A stretch of DNA of 64,000 nucleotides from an uncultured Paracoccaceae bacterium (GTDB lineage: Bacteria > Pseudomonadota > Alphaproteobacteria > Rhodobacterales > Rhodobacteraceae): assembly GCA_958439195.1 (NCBI GenBank), contig OY288167.1, positions 27,270-91,269 of the forward strand, read 5' to 3'. Shown in pieces: positions 33,174 through 41,634 of this stretch (position 1 is the stretch's first letter; the number at the start of each line of letters is the position of its first letter). The translations under genes and the position numbers were made by a program. A model generated the notes under the pieces. It was not told where the DNA came from. It searched no databases and saw nothing but the letters and a program-made list of their open reading frames with translations.

Positions 33174-34046
33174 ATGCCGACCTATTCCGCCCTGACGACG
33201 CTGGAAGGCGAAAATGCCGCCGTGGCATTGGCCAATGCCATTGAGCGGATGGAGCCGGAACCCACGGGCGTGGGGGTGTTCGAGATCGAGGATGACTCAG
33301 GGCTTTGGGAGGTGGGGGCGTATTTCCTGGAAGCCCCCGACATGGTGATGCTGGAGGTGATCGCGCTGGCCTTTGGGGCGAAGCCGTTCGCCATATCGGA
33401 ACTGCCGGAAATTGATTGGGTCGCCAAGGTGCGGCGGGAATTGAGCCCGGTCGAGGCAGGGCGGTTCTTCGTGTTCGGCAGCCATGATGCGGACAAGGTG
33501 CCTGCCGGACGGGTGGCGTTGCAGATCGAGGCGACGGTGGCCTTTGGCACCGGGCATCACGGCACGACGCTGGGCTGTTTGCGGGCATTTGACCGGCTGT
33601 TTGAAGCCGGGTTCCGGCCTGCGGCGGTGGCGGATATTGGCTGCGGCACAGCGGTGTTGGCAATGGCGGCGGCGGCGGTGTTGCCGGACGCGGTGGTGAT
33701 TGCATCCGACATCGACGAGGTGGCCGTGGATGTGGCGCTGGCCAATGTCACGATCAACGGGCTGGAGGGGCGGATCGAATGCCTGGAGGCGGCAGGGTTC
33801 GGCCATGCGCGGTTGGCCGAGGCGGGACCGTTCGAGTTGGTGTTTGCCAATATCCTGAAGGGACCGCTGATCGAATTGGCCCCGGATATGGCCGTGCATG
33901 TGGCGGCGGGTGGGCTGGCGATTCTGTCCGGGTTGCTGGTGGTGCAGGCCGAGGCGGTCACGGCGGCCTATGTGGCGGCTGGATTCGTGCTGGAAGGCCG
34001 CGAGGACATAGGTGAATGGTCGACGCTTGTTCTGCGGCGGACGTGA
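33174..34046 (+). CDS. prmA: ribosomal protein L11 methyltransferase
   Basis: A 290-residue PrmA. An N-terminal substrate-recognition domain is followed by the methyltransferase core: TVAFGTGHHGTTLGCLRAFD (PrmA-type GTGxHxTT loop), VADIGCGTAVLAMAAA (motif I), DIDEVAVDVALANVTIN and VFANILKGPLIELAPD (N-I-L/P-like motif). It trimethylates ribosomal protein L11. The start ATG 33174 has GGAG at short range; a GTG six bases upstream is in frame. Confidence 0.92.
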   Translation: MPTYSALTTLEGENAAVALANAIERMEPEPTGVGVFEIEDDSGLWEVGAYFLEAPDMVMLEVIALAFGAKPFAISELPEIDWVAKVRRELSPVEAGRFFVFGSHDADKVPAGRVALQIEATVAFGTGHHGTTLGCLRAFDRLFEAGFRPAAVADIGCGTAVLAMAAAAVLPDAVVIASDIDEVAVDVALANVTINGLEGRIECLEAAGFGHARLAEAGPFELVFANILKGPLIELAPDMAVHVAAGGLAILSGLLVVQAEAVTAAYVAAGFVLEGREDIGEWSTLVLRRT

Positions 34047-34177
34047 ACCGCAGTTGTAAACCAAAGTTGTATTAAAACTTGCGGCAAAAACGTGGCGAAG
34101 CGGAAGGTTCGCCGCAATTTCGCCACGATTGCGCAATACACGTTAAGTTGGTGGGGGTCGTGATTCAGGTGCAAGCC

Positions 34178-34531
34178 ATGTCTGACCCTAATTTGGACGA
34201 CTTCTATACCCGCGTTGGCCGCATCGAGCGTGCCCATGCGCTGGGCTACGGCTTTGAGGCGCCCGATACGCTTGGGCGGTCCTTTTATCGGCGGTTGCCT
34301 GTGCGGCGACGGCCGGTTTTTCGCATCGGTATCTTTCTGTTTTGCGCGTGCTTTGGCATGAAGGGCGCGATCCACTATCACATGGGTGAAGCGGCGTTTG
34401 ATCGGCGCGTGGCCGAGATCGAGGCGCGGGGCGGGATTGACGCGGTTCAGGGGTTCCTGATGCGGTCAGAGCCGTTGACGCGGCTTGTATCAAACGGAAT
34501 CGCGTTGGTGGTGGAACGCAGCAAGGTTTGA
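34178..34531 (+). CDS. conserved single-pass membrane protein, function unknown
   Basis: About 117 residues from ATG 34178 (MSDPNLDDFYTRVGRIERAH). A basic segment (RRLPVRRRPVFRIG) leads into one hydrophobic helix (IFLFCACFGMKGAIHYHMG) and a helical C-terminal part (FDRRVAEIEARGGIDAVQGF). I recall similar proteins with a MSDPNLxxFYxRVGRIE start in Rhodobacteraceae, but no function. Stands alone after prmA and is convergent with a DUF1127 gene. Confidence 0.65.
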   Translation: MSDPNLDDFYTRVGRIERAHALGYGFEAPDTLGRSFYRRLPVRRRPVFRIGIFLFCACFGMKGAIHYHMGEAAFDRRVAEIEARGGIDAVQGFLMRSEPLTRLVSNGIALVVERSKV

Positions 34532-34668
34532 AGTCGGCGCATTCTGTACCGGGATTTTGTGGCGGGCCGCTGCGGCGGTGCCTGCACAATTGACGTTTTG
34601 AATAAAGCTGATTGTGGCCAAGCTGATGGTGACAGTGGCTGCCTGTAGGGCGAGGCCCGGAAATGCAA

Positions 34669-34700
34669 AGAGCCGTCGGTCCCCCACGGACGACGGCTCT
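34669..34700 (-). terminator. terminator of the DUF1127 gene
   Basis: AGAGCCGTCG pairs with CGACGGCTCT around a 12-base loop; on the minus strand it is followed by TTTGCATTT. It lies 26 bases past the DUF1127 stop. Confidence 0.8.
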
Positions 34701-34725
34701 GGCATGTCGGTCGGCGGCTGAAAGT

Positions 34726-34929
34726 TCAGCGGCCGAGCATTTCGATGTCGCCACGGCACAGGCCGATATCGTCAAGCTCACGATCCGAAAGCTTGGCGAG
34801 GGTGTTGCGCGTGACGCGGGCGTCGTTCCAGTTGGACAGGGCGATGAAGCCGCTGCTGATGAACTGAACGGTGCGGAAGATCGAAATGGCGCCGAACGGC
34901 GCCGGGCGGGTCGTCTCGAAGGCGGCCAT
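34726..34929 (-). CDS. DUF1127-domain small protein
   Basis: A 67-residue protein whose C-terminus TRNTLAKLSDRELDDIGLCRGDIEML is the DUF1127 motif (LxxLsDreLxDIGl.R.di). Such small Arg-rich or helical proteins in alphaproteobacteria have been linked to stress and RNA turnover in a few species, but this one is not characterised. AAAGGA lies nine bases ahead of the ATG. The 347-base region 34930-35276 upstream has AT-rich segments and a short GGCC-CGAAA-GGCC hairpin but no further convincing gene; it must hold the divergent promoters of this gene and ruvC. Confidence 0.85.
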   Translation of the reverse strand: MAAFETTRPAPFGAISIFRTVQFISSGFIALSNWNDARVTRNTLAKLSDRELDDIGLCRGDIEMLGR

Positions 34930-35276
34930 GGGAATTATCCTTTACAAACTGCTCATGGTTGAAGCGTTTTCGCTTCGTGAGAGGCATATAATCTTGCTGC
35001 ATGTGCAAAGCCAGCGCAGAGCTTGCAAGGCACCCTTGCAATGGACGCATGACGAGAGAGGCCCGAAAGGCCCGTTATTGTTTGGATTTTATCGTGCGCG
35101 CTGCATGTGTGTCGTGTTTGACGGGGGCAGCGTCGCATGCTGCACATGCATAACAAAACATTTACAAAGGCTGCAAGCGGAAAAGCCCTTTGCCTGATGT
35201 TCCCGTTTCGTGCTAGTTCTGCAGCAACGAAAGAAATTGGGCCAGAGAAACTGGTGCATGAAGAAAAGGGGCAGGC

Positions 35277-35795
35277 ATGCGCGTTCTGGGGATTGATCCC
35301 GGCCTTCGCAACCTTGGTTGGGGGGTGATCGACGTGGCGGGGTCGCGTCTGACGCATGTGGCCAACGGTATCTGTCATTCCGCACCCGGTGAGGGCGATG
35401 GCGATCTGGCGCTGCGGTTGTTGAGCCTGCATTCGCAATTGACCGAAGTGCTGCGCCAGTGGCAGCCGGATACGGCGGCGGTGGAGCATACCTTTGTGAA
35501 CAAGGACGCGGTGGCCACATTGAAGCTGGGCCAGGCGCGGGGGATTGCGCTGCTGGTGCCGGCGCAGTTCGGCCTGTCGGTGGGGGAATATGCGCCGAAT
35601 GCGGTGAAGAAAACGGTGGTTGGCGTGGGCCATGCCGCCAAGGTGCAGGTGGACCATATGGTGCGGCTGCATCTGCCGGGCGTGGAGATTGCCGGGCCGG
35701 ATGCGGCGGATGCGCTGGCGGTGGCGATCTGCCACGCGCATCACAGCCAAAGCGCGGGGCGATTGCAGGCGGCGCTGAAGAGGGCGGCGGGATGA
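35277..35795 (+). CDS. ruvC: crossover junction endodeoxyribonuclease RuvC
   Basis: A 172-residue Holliday-junction resolvase with RNase H-like fold. The first catalytic Asp7 is in MRVLGIDPGLRNLGWGV, a Glu in AAVEHTFVNKDAVATLKLGQ, and the C-terminal acidic pair in GPDAADALAVAICHAHH. AAAGGGGC lies upstream of the ATG. It overlaps ruvA by four bases (ATGA) and forms the first gene of ruvC-ruvA-htpX-ruvB. Confidence 0.97.
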   Translation: MRVLGIDPGLRNLGWGVIDVAGSRLTHVANGICHSAPGEGDGDLALRLLSLHSQLTEVLRQWQPDTAAVEHTFVNKDAVATLKLGQARGIALLVPAQFGLSVGEYAPNAVKKTVVGVGHAAKVQVDHMVRLHLPGVEIAGPDAADALAVAICHAHHSQSAGRLQAALKRAAG

Positions 35796-36472
35796 TCGGC
35801 AAAATCTCGGGGCGGGTGGATTGGCGTGGCGGCGATCAGGTGCTGATCGACGTGCGCGGCGTGGGCTATATCGTGCATGTGAATGAGCGGACGATGGCCG
35901 CCCTGCCGGGGGTGGGGGAGGCGGTTTCGCTTTATACTGACCTGTTGGTGCGGGAGGATCTGCTGCAACTGTTCGGCTTTCCCACCATGTTGGACAAGGA
36001 ATGGCATCGGCTGTTGATGACGGTGCAGGGCGTGGGGGCAAAGGCGTCGATGGCGATCCTTGGGGCGCTGGGGGCCGAGGGCGTGGCGCGGGCGATATCG
36101 CTGGGTGATGCGCGGGCGGTGCAGGCGGCGCCGGGCGTGGGGCCGAAACTGGCGCAGCGGGTGATATTGGAGCTGAAATCCAAGGCGCCGGGGTTGATGG
36201 CGATGGGGGGGAACCTGTCGGTATCGGCTGTTGCGGATGATGCAGATGCTGTGATCGAGCCGATGGCCCCTGCGCCGAAGCGGGTGGTCAAGGTGGATGG
36301 GGCCGCGCAGGCGCGGGCGGCGGCCAGTGCGGATGCGCTTTCGGCCTTGAGCAACCTTGGCTATGGGCCGGGGGATGCGGCGCAGGCGGTGGCGACCGTG
36401 GCGGCGGATATGCCAGAGGCGGATGCGGCGGGGCTGATCCGGGCGGCGTTGAAGCTGCTCGCGCCGAAATAG
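35792..36472 (+). CDS. ruvA: Holliday junction branch migration protein RuvA
   Basis: A 226-residue RuvA. The N-terminal OB domain starts MIGKISGRVDWRGGDQVLID and GVGYIVHVNERT. Two helix-hairpin-helix DNA-contact segments follow (LLMTVQGVGAKASMAILGAL and AVQAAPGVGPKLAQRVILEL), and the RuvB-binding C-terminal domain is DALSALSNLGYGPGDAAQAV. It forms a tetramer on four-way junctions with RuvB. Coupled to ruvC by overlap; htpX stands between it and ruvB. Confidence 0.97.
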   Translation: MIGKISGRVDWRGGDQVLIDVRGVGYIVHVNERTMAALPGVGEAVSLYTDLLVREDLLQLFGFPTMLDKEWHRLLMTVQGVGAKASMAILGALGAEGVARAISLGDARAVQAAPGVGPKLAQRVILELKSKAPGLMAMGGNLSVSAVADDADAVIEPMAPAPKRVVKVDGAAQARAAASADALSALSNLGYGPGDAAQAVATVAADMPEADAAGLIRAALKLLAPK

Positions 36473-36504
36473 CGGAGAACGCAAAGCTCTTGCGCGGCGG
36501 GCTG

Positions 36505-36526
36505 GTTTTCCCATCTTTGGGGAAAC
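36505..36526 (+). other. hairpin overlapping the htpX ribosome-binding region
   Basis: GTTTTCCC and GGGGAAAC form an 8-bp stem (one G-T pair) around ATCTTT, ending two bases before the GGAGGG ribosome site of htpX. It could stop ruvA transcription or modulate htpX translation. Confidence 0.4.
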
Positions 36527-36539
36527 GGAGGGTTCGACC

Positions 36540-37424
36540 ATGACCGGATATGCCAAGACATTTGTCCTTATGGCGGCGCTGACGGCGCTGTTCATGGGGA
36601 TCGGCGCGCTGCTGGGCGGTGGCACCGGGGCGCTGCTGGCCTTTGTGGTGGCGGGGGCGATGAACCTGTTCGGTTATTGGAATGCCGACAAGGCGGTGTT
36701 GCGGATGACCGGGGCGCGCGAGGTGACGGCGCAAAGCGCGCCGGAATTTGTGGGGATGGTGCATCGGTTGGCCGATGCGGCGGGGATGCCGCGTCCCAAG
36801 GTTTATGTGATCGACACGGACCAGCCCAACGCCTTTGCCACCGGGCGGAACCCGGACAATGCGGCTGTGGCGGCGACGGCGGGGCTGCTTCGGCGGTTGG
36901 CCCCAGAGGAGGTGGCGGCGGTGATGGCGCATGAATTGGCGCATATCCAGAACCGGGATACGCTGATCATGACGGTGACGGCGACCTTCGCCGGGGCCAT
37001 CGGTATGCTGGCCAATTTCGCGATGTTCTTTGGCGGGCGCGACCGTCCCGGTGGTGCGTTGGGGACGATCGCCGTGATGATCTTTGCGCCGCTGGCGGCG
37101 GGGTTGGTGCAGATGGCAATCTCGCGGTCGCGGGAATATGAGGCCGACAAGGTGGGGGCGGCGATCTGTGGCAACCCGATGTGGCTGGCATCCGCGCTGA
37201 AGAAGATCGACGCCTTTGCCAAGGGCATTGACAATGACGCCGCCGAGCGCAACCCGGCGGTGGCACATATGTTCATTATCAACCCCTTGCACGCGTTCAA
37301 GCGGGATGCGCTGTTTTCCACCCATCCTGCGACGGCCAACCGCGTGGCGGCGCTGGAGGCGCTGGCGGCCGAGGGCAAGCGGTGGGGCAAGGTGGGGGTG
37401 GCGGCGCGGGGGCCGTGGGAATAG
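36540..37424 (+). CDS. htpX: membrane zinc metalloprotease HtpX
   Basis: A 294-residue M48-family protease of the inner membrane that degrades misfolded membrane proteins. HEXXH is His131-Glu-Leu-Ala-His135 in VMAHELAHIQNRD; the third ligand Glu is in SREYEADKVGAAI. Two helices precede the domain (FVLMAALTALFMGIGALLGG and ALLAFVVAGAMNLFGYW), and two more follow HEXXH. The motif IINPLHAFKRDALFSTHPAT is typical of HtpX C-termini. GGAGGG lies just before the ATG. Its position between ruvA and ruvB is unusual. Confidence 0.95.
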   Translation: MTGYAKTFVLMAALTALFMGIGALLGGGTGALLAFVVAGAMNLFGYWNADKAVLRMTGAREVTAQSAPEFVGMVHRLADAAGMPRPKVYVIDTDQPNAFATGRNPDNAAVAATAGLLRRLAPEEVAAVMAHELAHIQNRDTLIMTVTATFAGAIGMLANFAMFFGGRDRPGGALGTIAVMIFAPLAAGLVQMAISRSREYEADKVGAAICGNPMWLASALKKIDAFAKGIDNDAAERNPAVAHMFIINPLHAFKRDALFSTHPATANRVAALEALAAEGKRWGKVGVAARGPWE

Positions 37425-37457
37425 ACTTGGGGGTGCTTGCCAAAAGGGCGGCGTTCT

Positions 37458-38513
37458 GTGAATGTTCCGGCCATGATGGCGCCTGATGTGACCCCCGATC
37501 CCACCCTGCGGCCCGAAAAGCTGGCCGAGGATACCGACCGTGCCCTGCGCCCGCAGGCGTTGGAGGAATTCGTGGGGCAGGCCGAGGCGCGGGCCAATCT
37601 GCGGGTATTCATCGAAAGCGCCCGGATGCGGGGCGAGGCGATGGATCACACGTTGTTCCACGGCCCGCCCGGATTGGGCAAGACGACTTTGGCGCAGATC
37701 ATGGCGCGGGAGTTGGGGGTGGGGTTTCGGATGACATCCGGCCCCGTGCTGGCCAAGCCCGGAGATCTGGCGGCGATCCTGACCAATCTGGAACCGCGCG
37801 ACGTGCTGTTCATCGACGAGATTCACCGCCTGTCACCGGTGGTGGAGGAGGTGCTGTATCCCGCGATGGAGGATTTCGCGCTGGATCTGGTGATTGGTGA
37901 GGGGCCGGCGGCGCGGACTGTGCGGATCGAGTTGCAGCCCTTTACGCTGGTGGGGGCGACGACGCGGCTGGGCCTGTTGACCACGCCGTTGCGCGACCGG
38001 TTCGGCATCCCGACGCGGTTGCAGTTCTATACCGAGGATGAGTTGGACCTGATTGTGGCGCGGGGGGCGCGGCTGTTGGGCGTGGACGCAGAGCCGTTGG
38101 GCACGCGCGAAATTGCGCGCCGGGCGCGCGGCACGCCGCGCGTGGCGGGGCGGTTGTTGCGGCGGGTGGTGGATTTTGTCCTGGTGGAAGGTGATGGCTG
38201 CCTGACCAAGACGATTGCCGACCGGGCGCTGACGCGGCTGGGGGTGGATCATCTGGGGCTGGATGGGGCGGACCGGCGGTATCTGCTGTTGCTGGCCGAG
38301 AATTATGGCGGCGGACCGGTGGGGGTGGAAACCATCGCGGCGGCGCTGTCTGAGGCACGGGATGCGATTGAGGAAGTGATCGAGCCGTTCCTGTTGCAGC
38401 AGGGATTGATCCAGCGCACCCCGCGCGGGCGGATGCTGGCGGCCAAGGCCTGGCGGCATCTGGGGCTGGACGCGCCACGCGCGCCGGGGCAAAGCGATTT
38501 GTTCGAGGCGTGA
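37458..38513 (+). CDS. ruvB: Holliday junction branch migration ATPase RuvB
   Basis: A 351-residue AAA+ motor. Walker A is HGPPGLGKTTLAQIMARELG, Walker B DVLFIDEIHRLS, sensor 1 GATTRLGLLTTPLRDRFG with the arginine finger region, and the C-terminal winged helix GLIQRTPRGRMLAAKAWRHL. GTG 37458 is chosen for its upstream AAAAGGG; ATG 37473 would also work. It drives branch migration with RuvA. Confidence 0.96.
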   Translation: MNVPAMMAPDVTPDPTLRPEKLAEDTDRALRPQALEEFVGQAEARANLRVFIESARMRGEAMDHTLFHGPPGLGKTTLAQIMARELGVGFRMTSGPVLAKPGDLAAILTNLEPRDVLFIDEIHRLSPVVEEVLYPAMEDFALDLVIGEGPAARTVRIELQPFTLVGATTRLGLLTTPLRDRFGIPTRLQFYTEDELDLIVARGARLLGVDAEPLGTREIARRARGTPRVAGRLLRRVVDFVLVEGDGCLTKTIADRALTRLGVDHLGLDGADRRYLLLLAENYGGGPVGVETIAAALSEARDAIEEVIEPFLLQQGLIQRTPRGRMLAAKAWRHLGLDAPRAPGQSDLFEA

Positions 38514-38516
38514 GCG

Positions 38517-38620
38517 GGGCAAGAATTTTCCTGAAGATTTTTGCCCAAGTGGGGCCGAAAAATTTTGGCTGAAATTTTTCGGCTGGAAGGCACCAAAAGT
38601 TTTCGGGAAAACTTTTGGTG
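38517..38620. repeat. three consecutive AT-rich palindromic hairpins after ruvB
   Basis: GGGCAA...TTGCCC with an inner AAGAATTTTCC/GAAGATTTTT-type stem (38517-38546), CCGAAAAATTT-tggctg-AAATTTTTCGG (38555-38582, 11 bp perfect) and CACCAAAAGTTTT-cggg-AAAACTTTTGGTG (38591-38620, 13 bp perfect). They fill the spacer after ruvB and are similar in style to those at 12635-12790 and 31471-31517. Confidence 0.85.
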
Positions 38621-38660
38621 CGCGGGCGGGGTGATGGAATGCAGGGCGATGGAGTTTGAG

Positions 38661-39287
38661 ATGACCCCGGATCAGGTGCAGGCGCTGTTTACCCGCGCCG
38701 ATGGGCAATATCTGTTTGCCCGCTGGGGGCGGCCCATCGTGCCGGTGGTGTTTGGGGTAGAGGATGCCACGCTTTCGGTTGTGAAGGGCGCGGTCGAGGC
38801 GGTGGTGGCTTTGGCTGGCCACAAGATGGCCGAGACGGACCCGGAGCTGGGTGCGAACCTGATGGTCTTTTTCTTTCGGGATTGGGCGGAATTGCCCCAG
38901 GTGCCTAATCTGGACCGGCTGGTGCCGGGTTTGGCGGAACTATGTGCGCGTCTGGAGGCGGCGGGGGCGAACCAATACCGGATTTTTCGATTTGACCCGG
39001 AGGGGGGCATTCGGGCGGTGTTTGTCTTTGTGCGGATGGATGCACATCTGGATGCGGTGCCGGCCGAGACTTTGGCATTGAGCCAGGCGGTGCAGATGAT
39101 CCTGCTGTGGTCGGACAAGGCGTTTGGTGATCTGTCGTCTTTGGCGCAGGGGGCCGGGGGCGCGGTGATGTTGCGGCCCGAGATCGCCGCGGTGATCCGG
39201 GCGGGCTATGACCCGGTTCTGCCGGTGGCGGCGACGGATGCGGCCCATGCGTTGCGGCTTGTGGCGCGGATCGGGCGATTGGCCTGA
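38661..39287 (+). CDS. conserved hypothetical protein downstream of ruvB
   Basis: About 208 residues from ATG 38661 (MTPDQVQALFTRADGQYLFA), which has GGAG seven bases upstream; in-frame ATGs at 38649 and 38634 are alternatives. The sequence is mixed alpha/beta with no signal peptide or membrane helix. Conserved-looking stretches include RWGRPIVPVVFGVEDATLSV, ETDPELGANLMVFFFRDWAE and NQYRIFRFDPEGGIRAVFVF. I recall close homologues at this place in Rhodobacteraceae, without a known function. Its TGA stop is the first of three in a 17-bp tandem repeat. Confidence 0.7.
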   Translation: MTPDQVQALFTRADGQYLFARWGRPIVPVVFGVEDATLSVVKGAVEAVVALAGHKMAETDPELGANLMVFFFRDWAELPQVPNLDRLVPGLAELCARLEAAGANQYRIFRFDPEGGIRAVFVFVRMDAHLDAVPAETLALSQAVQMILLWSDKAFGDLSSLAQGAGGAVMLRPEIAAVIRAGYDPVLPVAATDAAHALRLVARIGRLA

Positions 39288-39334
39288 CGCTTTCGGGGTA
39301 CTGACGGTTTCGGGGCGCTGACGGTTTGGGGCGG
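39284..39334. repeat. 17-bp tandem repeat, three units, over a stop codon
   Basis: CTGACGCTTTCGGGGTA, CTGACGGTTTCGGGGCG and CTGACGGTTTGGGGCGG are head to tail. The first contains the stop of the upstream gene. Because 17 is not a multiple of three, the three TGA triplets (39285, 39302, 39319) fall in three different frames. Confidence 0.85.
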
Positions 39335-39499
39335 GAATCGCTGAATCTGTGATGCGGAATTTACCGCTTTGCGGCGATGGAGCGGTGGCCTGCGCACGGG
39401 TTTGCATAGATTTTGGACGATTTGCCGCAGGCGTTCCGACATTGGTTCGGTGGCGGGATTTCGCGTGGCAGACAGGGCGGTTAGGTGCAGATTTGTGAA

Positions 39500-39596
39500 T
39501 TTGTTTACAGAAATACGAAAAATCCGTAAATCAATTTACAGAAAATCTAATAGACATCAATGACTTGTTGGCAATTAACTAAAGGTCAACTATCAT
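39500..39596 (+). promoter_or_regulatory. acs promoter region with TTTAC/GTAAA repeats
   Basis: TTGGCA (39568-39573), a 17-base spacer and TATCAT (39591-39596) form a good sigma70-type promoter 70 bases ahead of acs. Just upstream is an AT-rich island with two direct copies of TTTACAGAAA (39504, 39535) and the inverted repeat GTAAAT-CA-ATTTAC (39526-39539), a likely operator near position -50. The rest of the 378-base spacer 39288-39665 shows only the 17-bp repeat and no gene. Confidence 0.65.
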
Positions 39597-39665
39597 CGCG
39601 GGTGCGTGATCTGATGGTCTCCGGGAGGGAGGCCGCACGCGGCGCGGCAGTCGGGAGGAAGAACC

Positions 39666-41630
39666 ATGGCAGACACAATGCAGGCGCAGGGGGTTTATGC
39701 GGCCTCGGACGCGTTTGTTGCCAAGGCGCATGTCGATGCGGCGGGCTATGAGCGGATGTATGCGGAGTCGGTTGCCGACCCGGCGGCCTTTTGGGCAGCG
39801 CAGGGCCAGCGGATCGACTGGATCAGGGATTATACCAAGGTTAAGGACACCACGTTTGATCTGGGCAAGGTGTCGATCAAGTGGTTCGAGGATGGCACGT
39901 TGAACGTGGCGGCCAATTGCATTGACCGCCATGTTGCCACGCGGGCCAACCAGACTGCGATCATCTGGGAGCCGGATGATCCCAAGACCCCATCCCAGCA
40001 CATCACTTATGCGCAGCTTCTGGAGCAGACCTGTCGGATGGCGAATGTGCTGAAGGCGCAGGGCGTGAAAAAGGGCGACCGCGTCGTGCTGTATATGCCG
40101 ATGATCCCGGAAGCGGCCTATGCGATGCTGGCCTGTGCGCGGCTGGGGGCCATTCATTCGGTGGTGTTCGGGGGCTTTTCGCCCGACGCGCTGGCGAACC
40201 GGATCAATGACTGTGATGCGCGGATCGTGATCACCGCCGACTGGGCGCCGCGCGGCGGCAAGAAAACCGGGTTGAAGGCCAATACCGATGCGGCGCTGCT
40301 GCATTGCGATGATCATGTGAAATGCCTGGTGGTGAAGCATACCGGGGATCAGACATCATGGGTCGAGGGCCGGGATGTGGATCTGAAGGCCGAAATGGCG
40401 GCGGCTTCGACGCATTGCCCCTGTGAAGAGGTGGGGGCGGAAGATCCGCTGTTCATCCTTTATACCTCGGGGTCGACGGGCAAGCCGAAGGGGGTTGTGC
40501 ATACCTCGGGCGGGTATCTGGTCTATGCGTCGATGACGCATCAGCTTACCTTTGATTATCAGGAAGGCGACATCTTCTGGTGCACGGCGGATGTGGGTTG
40601 GGTCACGGGCCACAGCTATATCGTCTATGGGCCGCTGGCGAATGGCGCCACGACGATCATGTTCGAGGGCGTGCCGACCTATCCGGATGCCGGGCGGTTC
40701 TGGGAGGTGTGCGCCAAGCATAAGGTGACGCAGTTCTACACCGCACCGACCGCGATCCGCAGCCTGATGGGGCTGGGGCCGGAATTGGTTGAAAAGCATG
40801 ACCTGTCGAGCCTGCGATTGCTGGGTTCGGTGGGCGAGCCGATCAACCCGGAGGCGTGGAATTGGTATAACACGCATGTCGGCAAGGGGCGGTGCCCGAT
40901 TGTCGATACCTTCTGGCAGACGGAAACCGGTGGGCATCTGATCACGCCGCTGCCGGGGGCCATTCCGCAGAAGCCCGGATCGGCGACAAAGCCGTTCTTT
41001 GGGGTGCAGCCGGTTGTTCTGGACCCGGCCACCGCGAAGGTGATGACCGAGACGGAAACCGACGGCGTGCTGTGCATTGCCGATAGCTGGCCGGGGCAGA
41101 TGCGGACGTTGTGGGGTGACCATGCACGGTTCGAGGAAGCCTATTTCAGCCAGTATCCGGGGTATTATTTCACCGGGGATGGCTGCCGCCGCGATGCGGA
41201 TGGCTATTACTGGATCACCGGGCGGGTGGATGACGTGATCAACGTGTCGGGCCACCGGATGGGCACGGCAGAGGTGGAATCGGCGCTGGTGGCGCATCCC
41301 AAGGTCGCCGAGGCGGCTGTGGTTGGCTATCCGCATGACATCAAGGGGCAGGGCATTTACGCCTATGTCACGTTGATGAAGGGCGAAGAGCCGTCGGATG
41401 CCCTGAAAAAGGAACTTGAGGCCTGGGTGCGGACCGAGATCGGGCCGATTGCCAAGCCGGACCTGATTCAATGGGCGCCCGGATTGCCGAAAACCCGGTC
41501 GGGCAAGATCATGCGGCGTATCCTGCGCAAGATTGCCGAGAATGATTTTGGCACGCTGGGCGACACGTCCACGCTGGCCGATCCTTCGGTGGTGGATGAA
41601 CTGATCGAAAACCGTGCGAACCGGGGCTGA
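39666..41630 (+). CDS. acs: acetyl-CoA synthetase (AMP-forming)
   Basis: A 654-residue ANL-superfamily enzyme that activates acetate to acetyl-CoA through acetyl-AMP. The P-loop-like A3 motif is FILYTSGSTGKPKGVVHTSG, the CoA/acetate pocket segment CTADVGWVTGHSYIVYGPL, the adenine motif DTFWQTETGG, the hinge motif YWITGRVDDVINVSGHR, and the acetyl-regulated catalytic Lys614 is in KTRSGKIMRR. GGAGGAAG precedes the ATG. First gene of the acetate locus; adk follows after a few bases. Confidence 0.98.
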   Translation: MADTMQAQGVYAASDAFVAKAHVDAAGYERMYAESVADPAAFWAAQGQRIDWIRDYTKVKDTTFDLGKVSIKWFEDGTLNVAANCIDRHVATRANQTAIIWEPDDPKTPSQHITYAQLLEQTCRMANVLKAQGVKKGDRVVLYMPMIPEAAYAMLACARLGAIHSVVFGGFSPDALANRINDCDARIVITADWAPRGGKKTGLKANTDAALLHCDDHVKCLVVKHTGDQTSWVEGRDVDLKAEMAAASTHCPCEEVGAEDPLFILYTSGSTGKPKGVVHTSGGYLVYASMTHQLTFDYQEGDIFWCTADVGWVTGHSYIVYGPLANGATTIMFEGVPTYPDAGRFWEVCAKHKVTQFYTAPTAIRSLMGLGPELVEKHDLSSLRLLGSVGEPINPEAWNWYNTHVGKGRCPIVDTFWQTETGGHLITPLPGAIPQKPGSATKPFFGVQPVVLDPATAKVMTETETDGVLCIADSWPGQMRTLWGDHARFEEAYFSQYPGYYFTGDGCRRDADGYYWITGRVDDVINVSGHRMGTAEVESALVAHPKVAEAAVVGYPHDIKGQGIYAYVTLMKGEEPSDALKKELEAWVRTEIGPIAKPDLIQWAPGLPKTRSGKIMRRILRKIAENDFGTLGDTSTLADPSVVDELIENRANRG

Positions 41631-41634
41631 TGGC

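Noticed and set aside
34970..35010. Sigma54-like TGGC...TGCA on the minus strand ahead of the DUF1127 gene
   Set aside because: The spacing between the GG and GC elements is one base short of the consensus, and no activator site is visible.
34930..35276. Short open frames between the DUF1127 gene and ruvC (for example 35137-35328)
   Set aside because: No family resemblance or good ribosome site; one overlaps the ruvC start. The region is better read as divergent promoters.
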